Positions 33,002 through 42,091 of a stretch of 64,000 nt of DNA are shown here, piece after piece. The first letter of the stretch is position 1, and each line of letters starts with the position of its first letter. The notes beneath the pieces were generated by a model. The model was not told the DNA's origin, searched no databases, and saw only the letters and a program-made list of their open reading frames with translations. A program made the position numbers and the translations under genes. The stretch lies in the NCBI RefSeq assembly GCF_000745475.1, contig NZ_JQJJ01000015.1, forward strand, positions 159,310 through 223,309. Reading direction: 5' to 3'. Source of the DNA: Allobosea sp. UNC402CLCol. GTDB taxonomy: Bacteria > Pseudomonadota > Alphaproteobacteria > Rhizobiales > Beijerinckiaceae.

Positions 33002-33697
33002 TTACGGGATGGAGGCGGGGCGCAGCCGTATGGGATCGGCGGCGAGCATGGAGAGGTCGGTTTCGTCCTCGTCGTTGCGACCGACGATGCGGCCATCGGC
33101 CTCGACGCGGATGGTGCCGGCATGGCGGCGGCTCTCGAAAGAGTCGGGAGCAAGCGCCGCATGCGAGGCGTGGTAGAGCGGCCACCACAAGCCTGCCGCG
33201 ACCGTGCAGCCTTCGCGCCGGACGTGGTTGAGGAGGCCTTCGGTTCGCGCCAGGCGGGGTCGGACTTCCAAGAGGACGCCGCCCGCTACCTCGGAGCAGA
33301 TCGCCGTGAGGCCATGCTTTTCGGCGAGCCCGGCGACCACACCGAACTCGCACGGGCTCACCGCGCCGCACACCAGAACCTCGCCGCGCCCCGTGAGGCG
33401 GAACCGCTCGACGGCGAGATCGAGTAAGGCTTCGGCGACGAGCCAGGGATGCTGGCCGGCAACATCGACTTGCAGAACGCCGTCCTCGCCTTCGCTCAAT
33501 GTGGCGGGCTTGACAGGCGAAGCGGCCAGCGCAGCGATTTCGGCCGAGAGCTTCTCAAAGCCTGCGACGGGCAGGATCGCGGACACCACCGCCGCATCGC
33601 GGACGGCGAAGAGAAGCCCCGGAGCGACACCGTTCGCCTGGACCAAGCGTTCGATGATCAGGCGTATCTCGCGCAGGGTGAGGCGCAGCTCCGTCAT
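33002..33697 (-). CDS. Probable DUF3726-family protein
   Basis: 231 residues, soluble. TELRLTLREIRLIIERLVQA, NGVAPGLLFAVRDAAVVSAI and the tail EDETDLSMLAADPIRLR are the clearest blocks; a LysM or catalytic signature is not seen. I assign DUF3726 from memory of the pattern and of its habit of sitting beside dipeptidase genes, so the assignment is moderate. Its start overlaps the stop of the 576-residue gene by 4 nt (ATGA), and it ends 12 nt before the dipeptidase start. Function unknown. Confidence 0.6.
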   Translation of the reverse strand: MTELRLTLREIRLIIERLVQANGVAPGLLFAVRDAAVVSAILPVAGFEKLSAEIAALAASPVKPATLSEGEDGVLQVDVAGQHPWLVAEALLDLAVERFRLTGRGEVLVCGAVSPCEFGVVAGLAEKHGLTAICSEVAGGVLLEVRPRLARTEGLLNHVRREGCTVAAGLWWPLYHASHAALAPDSFESRRHAGTIRVEADGRIVGRNDEDETDLSMLAADPIRLRPASIP

Positions 33698-35424
33698 GAG
33701 CGGGGCTCCGGAGGATAGAACCAGTGGGGATCGGCCGTTCCCGCCGCGAGATCGGCGGGCGTCGGCGCGCCATGGAAGATCACGCCGCGCAGGTTGCGGT
33801 TGAGGAAGTCGCGCGCCTTGTCGATGCCGTGGATGCCGACATTGAGCAGGCGCGTGATCTGCGCCGGGACGAAGTCCTCGCTCATGATGTCGGCATGCGG
33901 CGAATGGTAGGGCAGCCCGGCCAGCGCTTGGACGCGCGTTGCGATCAGCCGGTGCTCTGGATGCTGGAGCAGGAAGCGGGCGACGCAGGTCTTTGGGTCT
34001 GCTTGGCTGAGGTCGCGGTCGAGCGCGACGATCAGCCGGGGCAGGTCGAGGCCGAGATTATGGGCTTCGCCGATTTCCTCCCGCGGCCCCCGGCGCGGCT
34101 CCTCGGCGGTGCGCGACTTGTACCAGACATAGCGCTGCGAGCGCTCGGAGGTGAGATCGAGATCGAAGGCCCAGCGATAATCGCTGCGGACGATCTCACG
34201 CAGCCGCCCGAGCGGCATTTCCGGCCGGCCGGTCAGTTCCTCGTCGATGACCAGCGTGTCCGAGAGGCTGTCGGCGACGTCGGGAACCAGCTCGATCAGC
34301 AGCGAGAGCAAGGTCTCGAAGGCCTCGGCATGAACGCGGCCGTCGAGCGAGGCCGTGAAGTCGAGCAGCGGGGTCGCGCCCGTCTCGCCCGCCTGAGCCA
34401 AGGCGATCAGCGCGTCGAGCTCGCGGCGGATGACGACCAGATCCTCGGCGATGCGCAGGCTCGGTGTGAAGGACTCGTATTCCGAGCGATCCTGCTGGCG
34501 TGCGACGATCGCCTTGTCGAGCAGGCTTGCCAGCGTCCGCAGCGGTGCCCCCTCCCGACCCACCGGCACCAGCTTGCCATGGGCGATGGCGGTCTCGCGG
34601 ATCGTCAGCCACTGGTTGATCAGGCGCGGATGGTTGTTGACGAAGAACATCAGCCCGAGCGCCGAGCCGTTGCCGACGCCGAGGAAGCGGGCGAGATCCG
34701 GCGCGAAGCCCGCGGCCTTCGTGCCTCCATGCAACCGCGCGAAATGCTGGACGAGATCGAGCGCGAAGACCCGCATCATATACGCGGTCAGCATCTGCGC
34801 CTGCAGGGAGGCGCGCAGCGGGTGGTCCTTCTCGAAGGCGAGGAAGGACTTGGTGCCGAAGGTGCCGTTGCCGTCGATGCCGGTGTTGCGCATCAGGTAA
34901 CAGGTGCCGCCGAGCGCTTCGACCGGCGGCTGCTCGCCCCTGGCCAAAGCGTTGACCGCGAGGTCGAACAGGCGGCCCGAGCGGTTCGAGCGCGCCCAGG
35001 TCAGGGTATCGGGCGTGGCGCGCCCTTCGTAGAGCTTCGGCAATTCGCTCTGGAGCGCCGCGACCGCTGCGGGCGACATGTCGCCTTCGACCAGCGCGCC
35101 CATCATGTCCCAGGCGCGGCCGATGATGCGGCCTGTGCGTTCACGCGCGGAGGGCTCGAAGGAGAAGATCGGGAAGGAGAAGCGCCAGCTACCCGCCTCA
35201 ATGGCATAACGGGCGTGGCCGCGGCCCTTCTCGTCGATGTCGAAGGCCTTCTGCGTGATCGTCCAGCGCTGGCGTGAGGCCCGCGCGATCAGGTTGCGCG
35301 AGGCGCTGATGCGCGAGGGCTGGATGGCGGCGAGCCGCTCCGGCCGCATCAGTTCATCCGGACTGCGCATCAATGCACGCGGCAGCAGCGGGCCTTCCGG
35401 GGCGAGAAGGGCGGAAACCGTCAT
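33694..35424 (-). CDS. Conserved-looking protein of unknown function (576 aa)
   Basis: I do not recognise a family. It begins TVSALLAPEGPLLPRALMRS and is soluble, with no signal peptide and no clear membrane segment. Notable blocks are GGTCYLMRNTGIDGNGTFGT near residue 180, LGVGNGSALGLMFFVNNHPR near 250, SDTLVIDEELTGRPEMPLGR near 400, and a His-rich end (LPYHSPHADIMSED; GVIFHGAP). ATG 35424 follows the IclR stop by 1 nt (TGACATG); the same frame is open to 36054, but that part is antisense-like shadow over the IclR gene. Tight coupling with IclR, DUF3726-like and dipeptidase genes suggests an enzyme or scaffold of the same pathway. Confidence 0.8.
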   Translation of the reverse strand: MTVSALLAPEGPLLPRALMRSPDELMRPERLAAIQPSRISASRNLIARASRQRWTITQKAFDIDEKGRGHARYAIEAGSWRFSFPIFSFEPSARERTGRIIGRAWDMMGALVEGDMSPAAVAALQSELPKLYEGRATPDTLTWARSNRSGRLFDLAVNALARGEQPPVEALGGTCYLMRNTGIDGNGTFGTKSFLAFEKDHPLRASLQAQMLTAYMMRVFALDLVQHFARLHGGTKAAGFAPDLARFLGVGNGSALGLMFFVNNHPRLINQWLTIRETAIAHGKLVPVGREGAPLRTLASLLDKAIVARQQDRSEYESFTPSLRIAEDLVVIRRELDALIALAQAGETGATPLLDFTASLDGRVHAEAFETLLSLLIELVPDVADSLSDTLVIDEELTGRPEMPLGRLREIVRSDYRWAFDLDLTSERSQRYVWYKSRTAEEPRRGPREEIGEAHNLGLDLPRLIVALDRDLSQADPKTCVARFLLQHPEHRLIATRVQALAGLPYHSPHADIMSEDFVPAQITRLLNVGIHGIDKARDFLNRNLRGVIFHGAPTPADLAAGTADPHWFYPPEPRS

Positions 35425-35425
35425 G

Positions 35426-36142
35426 TCAGGAATGTCCAAACTGCGCGCTGAGACGTCGTGCGCCGGCAACGACGATGGGGCCGCAGCGGTCGTGATCGAA
35501 GCGGAAGATCGGGCCCGAGATGGCCAGGACCGCCACGCATTGGCGCGCGGCATCGAAGACGGGAGCAGCGACGGCGGCGACGAGATGCGGGTCCGTCGGC
35601 GCGAAAACGGCGTAGCCGCGCTCGCGCACCACCTGCAATTCCGCTTCCGGCGGCAGAGTGACACCCTGCCCGCGCAGGCTGTCGCGCATCTCCTCCGATC
35701 CGAAAGCGACCAGCACGGCGCCGGAAGCGCTGCCGCCGAGCGCCATCTTGGCGCCGACGCGCAGGTCCGCCCGCAGAACCTGCCGGGATTCGACGCGGTT
35801 GATGATGACGGCATGGTAGCCGTCGGCGACGGAAATCGTTGCGGTTTCGCCGCTCTCATCGACGATCTGCTGGAGCAACTCGCTGCTGCGCTCGCCGAGA
35901 TTGGCCTGCTCCAGCGCGCGCACCGCATAGAACTGGAAGCGCAGCGCCAATCGGAATGCGCCGTCCTCGGTCTGGTCGAGCAGGCCGGCCTCCACCAGCG
36001 TCCGGAGCCGCTGATAGACGACCGCGCGTGCATCGCCGCTTGCCCGCACGACATCGGCCAGCCGCAACGGCTTCGGCGAAGCGGCGATGATATCGCAGAC
36101 CGCGAGCGTCTTGAGCGTGGAGGAGAGGGAGCGAACGGCCAT
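35426..36142 (-). CDS. IclR-family transcriptional regulator
   Basis: 238 residues. The N-terminal winged helix (SSTLKTLAVCDIIAASPKPL, RLADVVRASGDARAVVYQRL) and the C-terminal IclR effector domain (SGETATISVADGYHAVIINR, GASGAVL-like region, AAVAAPVFDAARQCVAVLAI) are clear. ATG 36142 is preferred; a TTG at 36163 would add seven residues. It is the first gene of the operon it presumably controls. The region just upstream (36143-36180) is strikingly AT-rich for this genome and is the likely promoter/operator. Confidence 0.88.
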   Translation of the reverse strand: MAVRSLSSTLKTLAVCDIIAASPKPLRLADVVRASGDARAVVYQRLRTLVEAGLLDQTEDGAFRLALRFQFYAVRALEQANLGERSSELLQQIVDESGETATISVADGYHAVIINRVESRQVLRADLRVGAKMALGGSASGAVLVAFGSEEMRDSLRGQGVTLPPEAELQVVRERGYAVFAPTDPHLVAAVAAPVFDAARQCVAVLAISGPIFRFDHDRCGPIVVAGARRLSAQFGHS

Positions 36143-36779
36143 CTGTATTCTTATAATAGACAACGTATAATATAAAAATCATTCTGCGCGAACTCGATGT
36201 CAAGCTGGAAATTGCGAGTTCGCTTTAGGACCGGCGCCAACGTTGTGTGAGGCACCACCCGGCGCGCTAAGTCTCTGCCGGCGCTGTTCCATTTGAGGCG
36301 TGCCGATGATGGCATGCCGCAGGCGGCAAGCCAGCCGACGATCGGCATCCAACCGCGAGGCAAGGGGACATCGTTCGGCGTGCCTTCGATCCGTCCGTGT
36401 GAGGCGATCAGCTTCGCTGCGATCTTTTCCGCGCCGGCACGATGATCCTGCCAGAAGCCTGCCTAGGCGATTGCTGTACTCGGACCCTTGACGGTTACTC
36501 GCCGGGCCAATGAGCGTCTGCTTCCAAGCAGGAGCTCAATGTCCATTCATGGCGCTGAGTGCGAGTGAGTTCCTGGCGGCAATCGCAGATTGCCGCCGAG
36601 GCTTGGTGGCGGTCGCTCACTGGGTTTCGGCTGCAGCTGCAACGAATGCTGGCCAGCAGAGGACGCCAATGCGGTCCGTCATTCCCCTGGAAGGAATGAC
36701 GGATGATTGTATCGACGTGGTTTCGGTGGTGAACCCGTACATCCAAGACGCTTCGCCCGCGGCTTCTGGTTGCAGGTTC
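36143..36779. other. Intergenic region: operon promoter plus non-coding DNA
   Basis: The first ~40 bases are AT-rich (TATTATAAG and TATAATATA motifs) and probably hold the IclR-operon promoter. Beyond that I see only arginine-rich shadow frames and one perfect hairpin (36675-36703). No gene is supported. Confidence 0.4.
36675..36703. repeat. Perfect 11-bp inverted repeat (hairpin)
   Basis: TCCGTCATTCC (36675-36685) and GGAATGACGGA (36693-36703) flank a 7-nt loop. There is no T run, so it is not a standard terminator; it may be a small dispersed repeat or an RNA-structure relic. Confidence 0.6.
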
Positions 36780-37229
36780 TCATCCGCGCTTCAATGCAGC
36801 ACGCAGGTTTTCGAGAACACCGAGCTGCTGCAGGATGACCGACGGCAGGTTGTAGCAATGGAAGGACGTGACCTTCCCGTCCTTCAGGTGGAACACGTCA
36901 CAGCACGGCGCATCCATCCTCTTGCCGGTCGCAGGCAAGATTCCGCCGGCCATGTAAAAATCGCCCTTATGCGTACCCTGCAGAGCCAATTCGACGATCA
37001 CGACGTCGTCTTTGACGTAGATATCGTACAACTCGCGATGCATGTCGGGAAACGCCGCGACCATCGCATCGACGGGCAGGCCGATCTCCTTGCCATAGTA
37101 TTTCCTGCCGCCCGGCACATCGTAGAAATAGCCGTCCTCGGCGAACAGCGAGATGAACTTGTCCGTGTCCTTGGACGAAGCCTCTGCAAGGGCATAGAGG
37201 CTGCGGATGGTGTCTTCATTGGTCAGCAT
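36780..37229 (-). CDS. SnoaL/NTF2-like fold protein
   Basis: 149 residues. LTNEDTIRSLYALAEASSKD, FISLFAEDGYFYDVPGGRKY, YGKEIGLPVDAMVAAFPDMH and the later DVFHLKDGKVTSFHCYNLPS follow the cone-shaped NTF2/SnoaL polyketide-cyclase-like pattern, a fold used for small-molecule isomerases or as a binding protein. ATG 37229 is chosen from the fold start. It lies 80 nt behind the SDR gene on the same strand, so the pair probably acts on a common substrate. Confidence 0.78.
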   Translation of the reverse strand: MLTNEDTIRSLYALAEASSKDTDKFISLFAEDGYFYDVPGGRKYYGKEIGLPVDAMVAAFPDMHRELYDIYVKDDVVIVELALQGTHKGDFYMAGGILPATGKRMDAPCCDVFHLKDGKVTSFHCYNLPSVILQQLGVLENLRAALKRG

Positions 37230-37309
37230 GACTGGAAACGCCTGTTGAATCTGGTCTGTGAAGGGAAAGGGCTGCCGCCGGCTGCGGTCATCCAATGATG
37301 GTCTGCAAC

Positions 37310-38062
37310 TCAGATCTGAACCTGGCCACCATCGACGAAGAGTTCGATGCCGTTGACGAAGCTCGCTTCATCGGAAGCAAGGAACAGAACGGCCCGAGCG
37401 ATTTCCTCGGGCTGCCCGACCCTGCCCGCAGGAATCAGGCTGGCGAGATAATCCTTGGTGCCCTTCGCCTGCTCGCCACCACCGAAGAGCTCGTCGAGCC
37501 CTGCCGTGTCGGTCACGCCGGGGCTGATCGCGTTGACGCGGATGTGCCGATCCTTGAGATCCAGAATCCAGTTCCGGGCGAAGTTGCGCACCGCGGCTTT
37601 GGTGGCGGAATAGACGCTGAAGGCCGGCGTGCCGGAAATGCTGGTGGTCGAGCTGGTCAGGATAACCGAAGCCCCGTCCTTCAGCAGCGGCAGCGCCTTC
37701 TGGACGGTGAAGAGCACACCCTTCACATTGGTGTCGAAGGTGTGCTGGTAATGCTCCTCGGTGATCGCGCCGAGAGGCGCCATTTTGCCACCGCCCGCAT
37801 TGGCGAAGACCACGTCGATCTGCGCGTGCTTCTGCTGGATGGCATCGTAAAGCCGATCGATGTCGGCGAGCTTCGACATGTCACCGCGGACGCCGGTGAC
37901 CTTGCCGCCGATCTGCCTCACCGCGGCGTCGAGCGCGTCCTGCCGGCGGCCGGTGATGAACACCGACGCGCCCTCGGTGGCGAAAGCCTTCGCCGTTGCG
38001 AGGCCGATGCCGCTCGTCCCGCCCGTCACCACCACGACCTTGTCGTCGAACTTGCTCGTCAT
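37310..38062 (-). CDS. SDR-family NAD(P)-dependent oxidoreductase
   Basis: 250 residues, classical short-chain dehydrogenase. The cofactor motif TGGTSGIGLA (near 13-22), NAG in VVFANAGGGKM, catalytic Ser in ILTSSTTSISG, and Y-x-x-x-K in YSATKAAVRNFARNW are present; the end EASFVNGIELFVDGG is typical. GR in FITGRRQDAL after strand 2 suggests NADPH preference. It is divergent from the LysR gene at 38179, whose upstream palindrome probably controls both. Confidence 0.9.
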   Translation of the reverse strand: MTSKFDDKVVVVTGGTSGIGLATAKAFATEGASVFITGRRQDALDAAVRQIGGKVTGVRGDMSKLADIDRLYDAIQQKHAQIDVVFANAGGGKMAPLGAITEEHYQHTFDTNVKGVLFTVQKALPLLKDGASVILTSSTTSISGTPAFSVYSATKAAVRNFARNWILDLKDRHIRVNAISPGVTDTAGLDELFGGGEQAKGTKDYLASLIPAGRVGQPEEIARAVLFLASDEASFVNGIELFVDGGQVQI

Positions 38063-38119
38063 TGTCCGTCTCCTTGAAACCGAGCGACGAAGCGCCGCGG
38101 CCCTTTTCAAATGAGACAA

Positions 38120-38181
38120 GAACGATGATGCGTGTAGTCGCCGAATATGGCACTAATCGTTCCACAAACGGAACGATGATG
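38120..38181. promoter_or_regulatory. Operator candidate: palindrome plus direct repeat between SDR and LysR genes
   Basis: ATCGTTCC (38156-38163), 6-nt spacer, GGAACGAT (38170-38177) is a perfect 8-bp palindrome that runs into the LysR start codon. The half-site GAACGATGATG also occurs at 38120-38130 and 38171-38181. Two spaced copies in a divergent promoter are what an autoregulating LysR protein would use. Confidence 0.55.
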
Positions 38182-39087
38182 AAGATCGACCTGAACGACT
38201 ACGCCTATTTCGCCGAGGTCGTGGCTCATGGTGGCTTCGCCCCGGCCGGCCGGGCGCTGCGCGAACCCAAATCGAAGCTCAGCCGGCGCATTGCAGGGCT
38301 GGAAGAGCGGCTCGGGCTGCGGCTGATCGAACGATCGAGCCGGCGCTTCCGCGTGACCGATACGGGCCTTGCCTTTTACGATCGCTGCCGGGCGATCATG
38401 GCGGAGGCGGAGCAGGCCGAGGCGCTGGTCATGCAGGCTCAGTCGGAACCGCATGGCCGCATTCGCTTCAGCTGTCCCACCGGCATGTTGGAGCCGATCT
38501 CGGCCCTGATATCGTCCTTCCTCGCCAAATATCCCAAGGTGCGCCTGCAACTCGTTGCAACCGACCGACCGGTCGACCTGATCGCTGAGCGGATCGATCT
38601 GGCGCTGCGGGTCCGTGCGGCCCTGACGAGCGACGCCGCCTTGACCATGCGCACGCTCGGGCTCTCGACACGCATTCTCGTCGCCGCGCCACGGCTCGCG
38701 AGCCAGATGGCCGACGTTACGCAGTTGGCCGCGCTGCCCACCCTCGCGACCAGTGACGATGCGGACGATCTGGAATGGCAGCTGGAATCCGAAGACGGCG
38801 GCACTCGCGCCGTCCGTATCATGCCACGGATGGGCTGCGCCGATATGATGGCGGTTCGCCAGGCCGCTATCGACGGGCTGGGCGTCGCGATCCTGCCTGA
38901 TCATGTCTGCCGTGAGGCGCTTTCCGACGGGCGCCTCGTCCGCGTACTGCCAGCGTGGCACGGGCTCAAAGGCATCGTGCATTTGGTCTTCACGACACGG
39001 CGCGGTCTGCCACCGGCGGTCCGGGCGTTGATCGATCATCTCGCCGCTGGATTTCAGAGAGAGTTGGCCACGAAGGCGACAATGTAA
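38179..39087 (+). CDS. LysR-family transcriptional regulator, divergent from the SDR gene
   Basis: 302 residues. The winged helix is KIDLNDYAYFAEVVAHGGFA, PAGRALREPKSKLSRRIAGL, EERLGLRLIERSSRRFRVTD; the effector domain follows (GRIRFSCPTGMLEPISALIS, DLIAERIDLALRVRAAL). The Pro-Lys-Ser-Lys-Leu-Ser-Arg recognition helix is the form seen in AaeR/DsdC-like regulators of oxidoreductase genes. Two adjacent ATG codons (38176, 38179) are possible. It probably regulates the SDR and SnoaL-like genes. Confidence 0.9.
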   Translation: MKIDLNDYAYFAEVVAHGGFAPAGRALREPKSKLSRRIAGLEERLGLRLIERSSRRFRVTDTGLAFYDRCRAIMAEAEQAEALVMQAQSEPHGRIRFSCPTGMLEPISALISSFLAKYPKVRLQLVATDRPVDLIAERIDLALRVRAALTSDAALTMRTLGLSTRILVAAPRLASQMADVTQLAALPTLATSDDADDLEWQLESEDGGTRAVRIMPRMGCADMMAVRQAAIDGLGVAILPDHVCREALSDGRLVRVLPAWHGLKGIVHLVFTTRRGLPPAVRALIDHLAAGFQRELATKATM

Positions 39088-39131
39088 GGCACGCGTCACG
39101 CGGCGCCACGCAAACGCTCCGTCATGCGCAA

Positions 39132-39151
39132 GACCCAAGCTCGGTTGGGTC
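39132..39151 (+). terminator. Terminator candidate after LysR gene
   Basis: GACCCAA (39132-39138) and TTGGGTC (39145-39151) pair over a 6-nt loop, followed by GCCTTT. The T run is short. The next ~280 bases up to the IS110 relic contain no gene I can support. Confidence 0.4.
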
Positions 39152-39431
39152 GCCTTTCGGGCAATGTGCTAGAGTCCGCTTCTCTAATCGGGCAGTTGGG
39201 TCAAGCTCGGGTTGCACCTCTGTGCCGGGGTCTCATTCACGCGGGTCACGCTTCTCTTCGCAGTCTGGTGGCTTCTGTCGAGCCAAGCCGCCGCTGCACG
39301 CATGCATCGGATTGGGTCTGGAGAGCCTCGCTTGTGGACGCCCTGAGAGCGCAGCAGACATTTTCGGCTTCATCCATCCCGTCGTCCGCGTGGGACGATC
39401 CCGGTCGGGATCGGTGTGGGCTGCGGTCAGG

Positions 39432-40458
39432 TCATGCCGCAGCCTCCGATCCCAGTCGGAAGTCGGTACCATCGGCCCACATACGATGGAGCACGACGGC
39501 AATCTTGCGCACCACCGCGACAATGGCGCGCCGGCGACCCTTCGTCTTCATCAGCCGCACACCCCACGCTTTGAGACTCGACCAGGTGATCGAGCGCATC
39601 AACATGACGTTTGCGGCCGCGTAGAGCGCAGCGCGAACGTCGACGTCACCGGCATGGGAGATCCGACCTGGATTGTCCGTGTCGCCGGACTGGAAGCGTC
39701 GAGGTGTCAGTCTGAAGTCGGCTCCGACCGCTCGAGAACTCATGAAGCGGGCGGGATCGTCCACGGCAGCCTTGAAGCTGAGGGCGCTGATCTCTCCGAC
39801 GCCCGGCACGGTCATGAAGCGCCGACAGATCGCATCCTCGCGGGCGGCTCGCTTCGCTCGCCGATCGAGCTCGGTGAAGGTCCCGAAGAGCATCGCCCGC
39901 GCCTCCAGCATCGGCAGGAGCGCATGGCTGAGCGCAGGATCGGTCTCGATCGTCTCACGTACAGCGGCATCAAAAGCGCCCCGGGACAATCGGAGAGGCA
40001 GCACGACGCCGAAGATGCGCAACAGGCCGCGGATCTCGTTCTCGAGGTCGATGCACTTTCGCTGCATCACCTTGCGGCTCGTCAGCAGCGCTCGCCTGTG
40101 GTGACTCTCGACGCTCTTCACATGCACTCGGCTATACCACCCGACCGGAGAATCTGGGCGATGCCGCGGGCGTCATGCTTGTCCGTCTTGTTCCGATGGC
40201 CGAAAGCGCAGCCGCGACCTGACGCGCCTCCATACAGACGACGTCGTAGCCAGCCTCCGTCAGTCCGTAGGTGATGGGCTGAGTCAGCGCGCCGGCCTCA
40301 AAACCGACCTGATGGATCGGCTGATCGAACCCCGCGAGGCCAAGAAGGACATCGGAAACGTCGGAGCGCACGGAGCGCTCGAGGCAAATCTTTCCGTCAT
40401 GGTCGATGATGCAGATCGCCACCGAGCGCAGCGACACATCCAGCGCAGCGTAGAACAT
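39432..40458 (-). pseudogene. IS110-family transposase, broken by two frameshifts
   Basis: From ATG 40458 (AGGGAGGAAG leader): the DEDD-domain start FYAALDVSLRSVAICIIDHD, EAGYDVVCMEARQVAAALSA. The frame then shifts near 40200 (the expected RNKTDKHDARGIAQILRSG is in another frame) and again near 40140. The C-terminal transposase_20 domain (MTVPGVGEISALSFKAAVDD, SRAVGADFRLTPRRFQSGDT) is intact in frame to 39432. IS110 elements lack long terminal repeats, and I could not define ends. It borders the exopolysaccharide locus. Confidence 0.8.
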
Positions 40459-40941
40459 CGCGACTTCCTCCCTCTTGGATCTGCCGAGATCCTAATGGGA
40501 GCTTGAACCCTCGCGGGTCCGCCCGATTACGCATGCTATTGGCGCATAGCTCCTCTCGAGTCATTGTCGCAACCCATCACTACCGTCTGATCGATATCGT
40601 CCGTTGCGCCTGTTCTGGCGGCATGGTGCATGAATTCCCGGAGTGAAGAACGGCTCTGCCCGTCGCTTGGGGCCCTCATCCTGTCGAGGGCCCAGCCATC
40701 TTGGCTGACCTCACCGCGGGTTGCGCTATCTGCCCGGCAGCGCGGTACAGCGGGTCCCAATCTTTACCATTCTCTCGTTTTTACACGCATAGATTGCGTA
40801 AATGGAATAGCCTCTTGATCCGAGATGGTCTCTTCCCTGCCCCATCCGGCACTGGGGCCACGCGATGACAAGGATAACGATGTCCAGCCGCCGCGCATTT
40901 GCGCCAAACCCATTCCACTTGGTTCCAACGAGCGAGGCCTG
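40459..40941. other. Intergenic region before the exopolysaccharide locus
   Basis: No gene is supported. The final ~100 bases before 40942 are in frame with the GNAT-like gene but read like non-coding sequence. A promoter for the locus should lie here (the AT-rich stretch near 40760-40810 is the best candidate), but I cannot define its elements. Confidence 0.35.
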
Positions 40942-42087
40942 ATGTCGCTGATCGAACCGGATGCGCGCGCCGAGATCCGTCCGCGCCAGCGGGGAACGGT
41001 CAGGCCGATCAGGGCCTCGGACATACCGGCTGTCGCACGGCTATTCCTGAAAATCTTCAGACGAGCCGACAAGCCGGCCGGCACGGATCTGCAGCACTAT
41101 CTGCGAACTCTGCTCCTGGCCTCCCCGTCCTATAGCGAGCCCCTGGGCACACAGGTCTATGAGCAGCAGGACGGACGTATTCGGAGCGCGCTGCTCGCTG
41201 TGCCGATGCGTTTCGTCGCCTGTGGGAATATCGTGCCTGGTCGCCTTCTCGGCGCTTTCATGACAGATGCCGACAGGGAAGCCCTCGGAGCCGCACAGCT
41301 CATTCTCGCCCTGCGGCCGAGGCGCGCGGATTTGGCCTTCTGCGACAGTGCATCGCCGACGAGCTGCAATCACCTCCTCGCAATTGGCGGCAAGCCGATC
41401 ATTCTTCAGAATCTCGAATGGTCCCGCAGCTTCCGGCCTTTTGGCGCCCTGGTGGGGCGTTTCAACGCACGCTTCCTGCGCGGCAAAATCCCCGGTCTGC
41501 TCGTCCTCGCGCGCCCGGTCGACGGCCTGCTGCGCCACCTGCTGCCACAGCGGGACCCCCCGGAACCCGACGTCACGCGCGTAGCGGAGATGCCTGTCCC
41601 CATATTCCTCGTCCACGCGCCGCGGCTCATTGCCCATTACGCGGTGCGGCCGCTTTGGACGGAGGAGGAGCTCTTCTGGCTGGTTTCTCTGGCCGCGCAG
41701 AACACGCGGCTCGGCATCTTCACGATCCGCTCCGTGCTCGATCGCAACAACGCGATCATCGGCTGCTTTGTTTACTATGCGGCGCCGGGGCGGACCGCGC
41801 ATGTTCTCAACGTGCTCTCACTGCCCGGCCAGGAGCCCGCCGTGCTGGGTGCGATGTTCCGACATCTCAACGAAACCGGTCATGTCGAGGCGCGCGGGCG
41901 CGCGCAGCCTGCCCTGATGATCGGGCTGTCGCTGCAGCGCTGGCTCATCTTCCAGCATCGTGCCTTCACCGTTGCGCTGACGCGGGTTCCGGAGATCAAC
42001 GAGGCCCTGGCGCGCGGCGACGTCTTTCTCGGCGGCCTTGCCGGCGAGGACTGGAGCCGGCTGCTCACCGATTTCCATCGAGGCTAA
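40942..42087 (+). CDS. GNAT-fold acetyltransferase-like protein of the polysaccharide locus
   Basis: 381 residues. VRPIRASDIPAVARLFLKIF is a GNAT-type start; AGE-like central parts include YEQQDGRIRSALLAVPMRFV and GRLLGAFMTDADREALGAAQ. The second half (VLDRNNAIIGCFVYYAAPGR, HLNETGHVEARGRAQPALMI) repeats an acyltransferase-like beta pattern. ATG 40942 is chosen over an upstream one at 40825 because the fold begins there. The gene is 4 nt from the GT2 gene. It may acylate a sugar or lipid-linked intermediate; the substrate is inferred from context only. Confidence 0.65.
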   Translation: MSLIEPDARAEIRPRQRGTVRPIRASDIPAVARLFLKIFRRADKPAGTDLQHYLRTLLLASPSYSEPLGTQVYEQQDGRIRSALLAVPMRFVACGNIVPGRLLGAFMTDADREALGAAQLILALRPRRADLAFCDSASPTSCNHLLAIGGKPIILQNLEWSRSFRPFGALVGRFNARFLRGKIPGLLVLARPVDGLLRHLLPQRDPPEPDVTRVAEMPVPIFLVHAPRLIAHYAVRPLWTEEELFWLVSLAAQNTRLGIFTIRSVLDRNNAIIGCFVYYAAPGRTAHVLNVLSLPGQEPAVLGAMFRHLNETGHVEARGRAQPALMIGLSLQRWLIFQHRAFTVALTRVPEINEALARGDVFLGGLAGEDWSRLLTDFHRG

Positions 42088-42091
42088 TGCG

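Noticed and set aside
33724..35277. A 517-codon plus-strand frame over the 576-residue unknown gene
   Set aside because: I weighed which strand is real. The minus-strand protein has balanced composition and fits the operon with overlaps on both sides; the plus frame is Arg/Glu/Gly-rich and isolated.
39398..39415. Palindrome CGATCCCG-GT-CGGGATCG near the IS110 relic
   Set aside because: A short palindrome in GC-rich non-coding DNA with no gene or T run beside it; could be chance.
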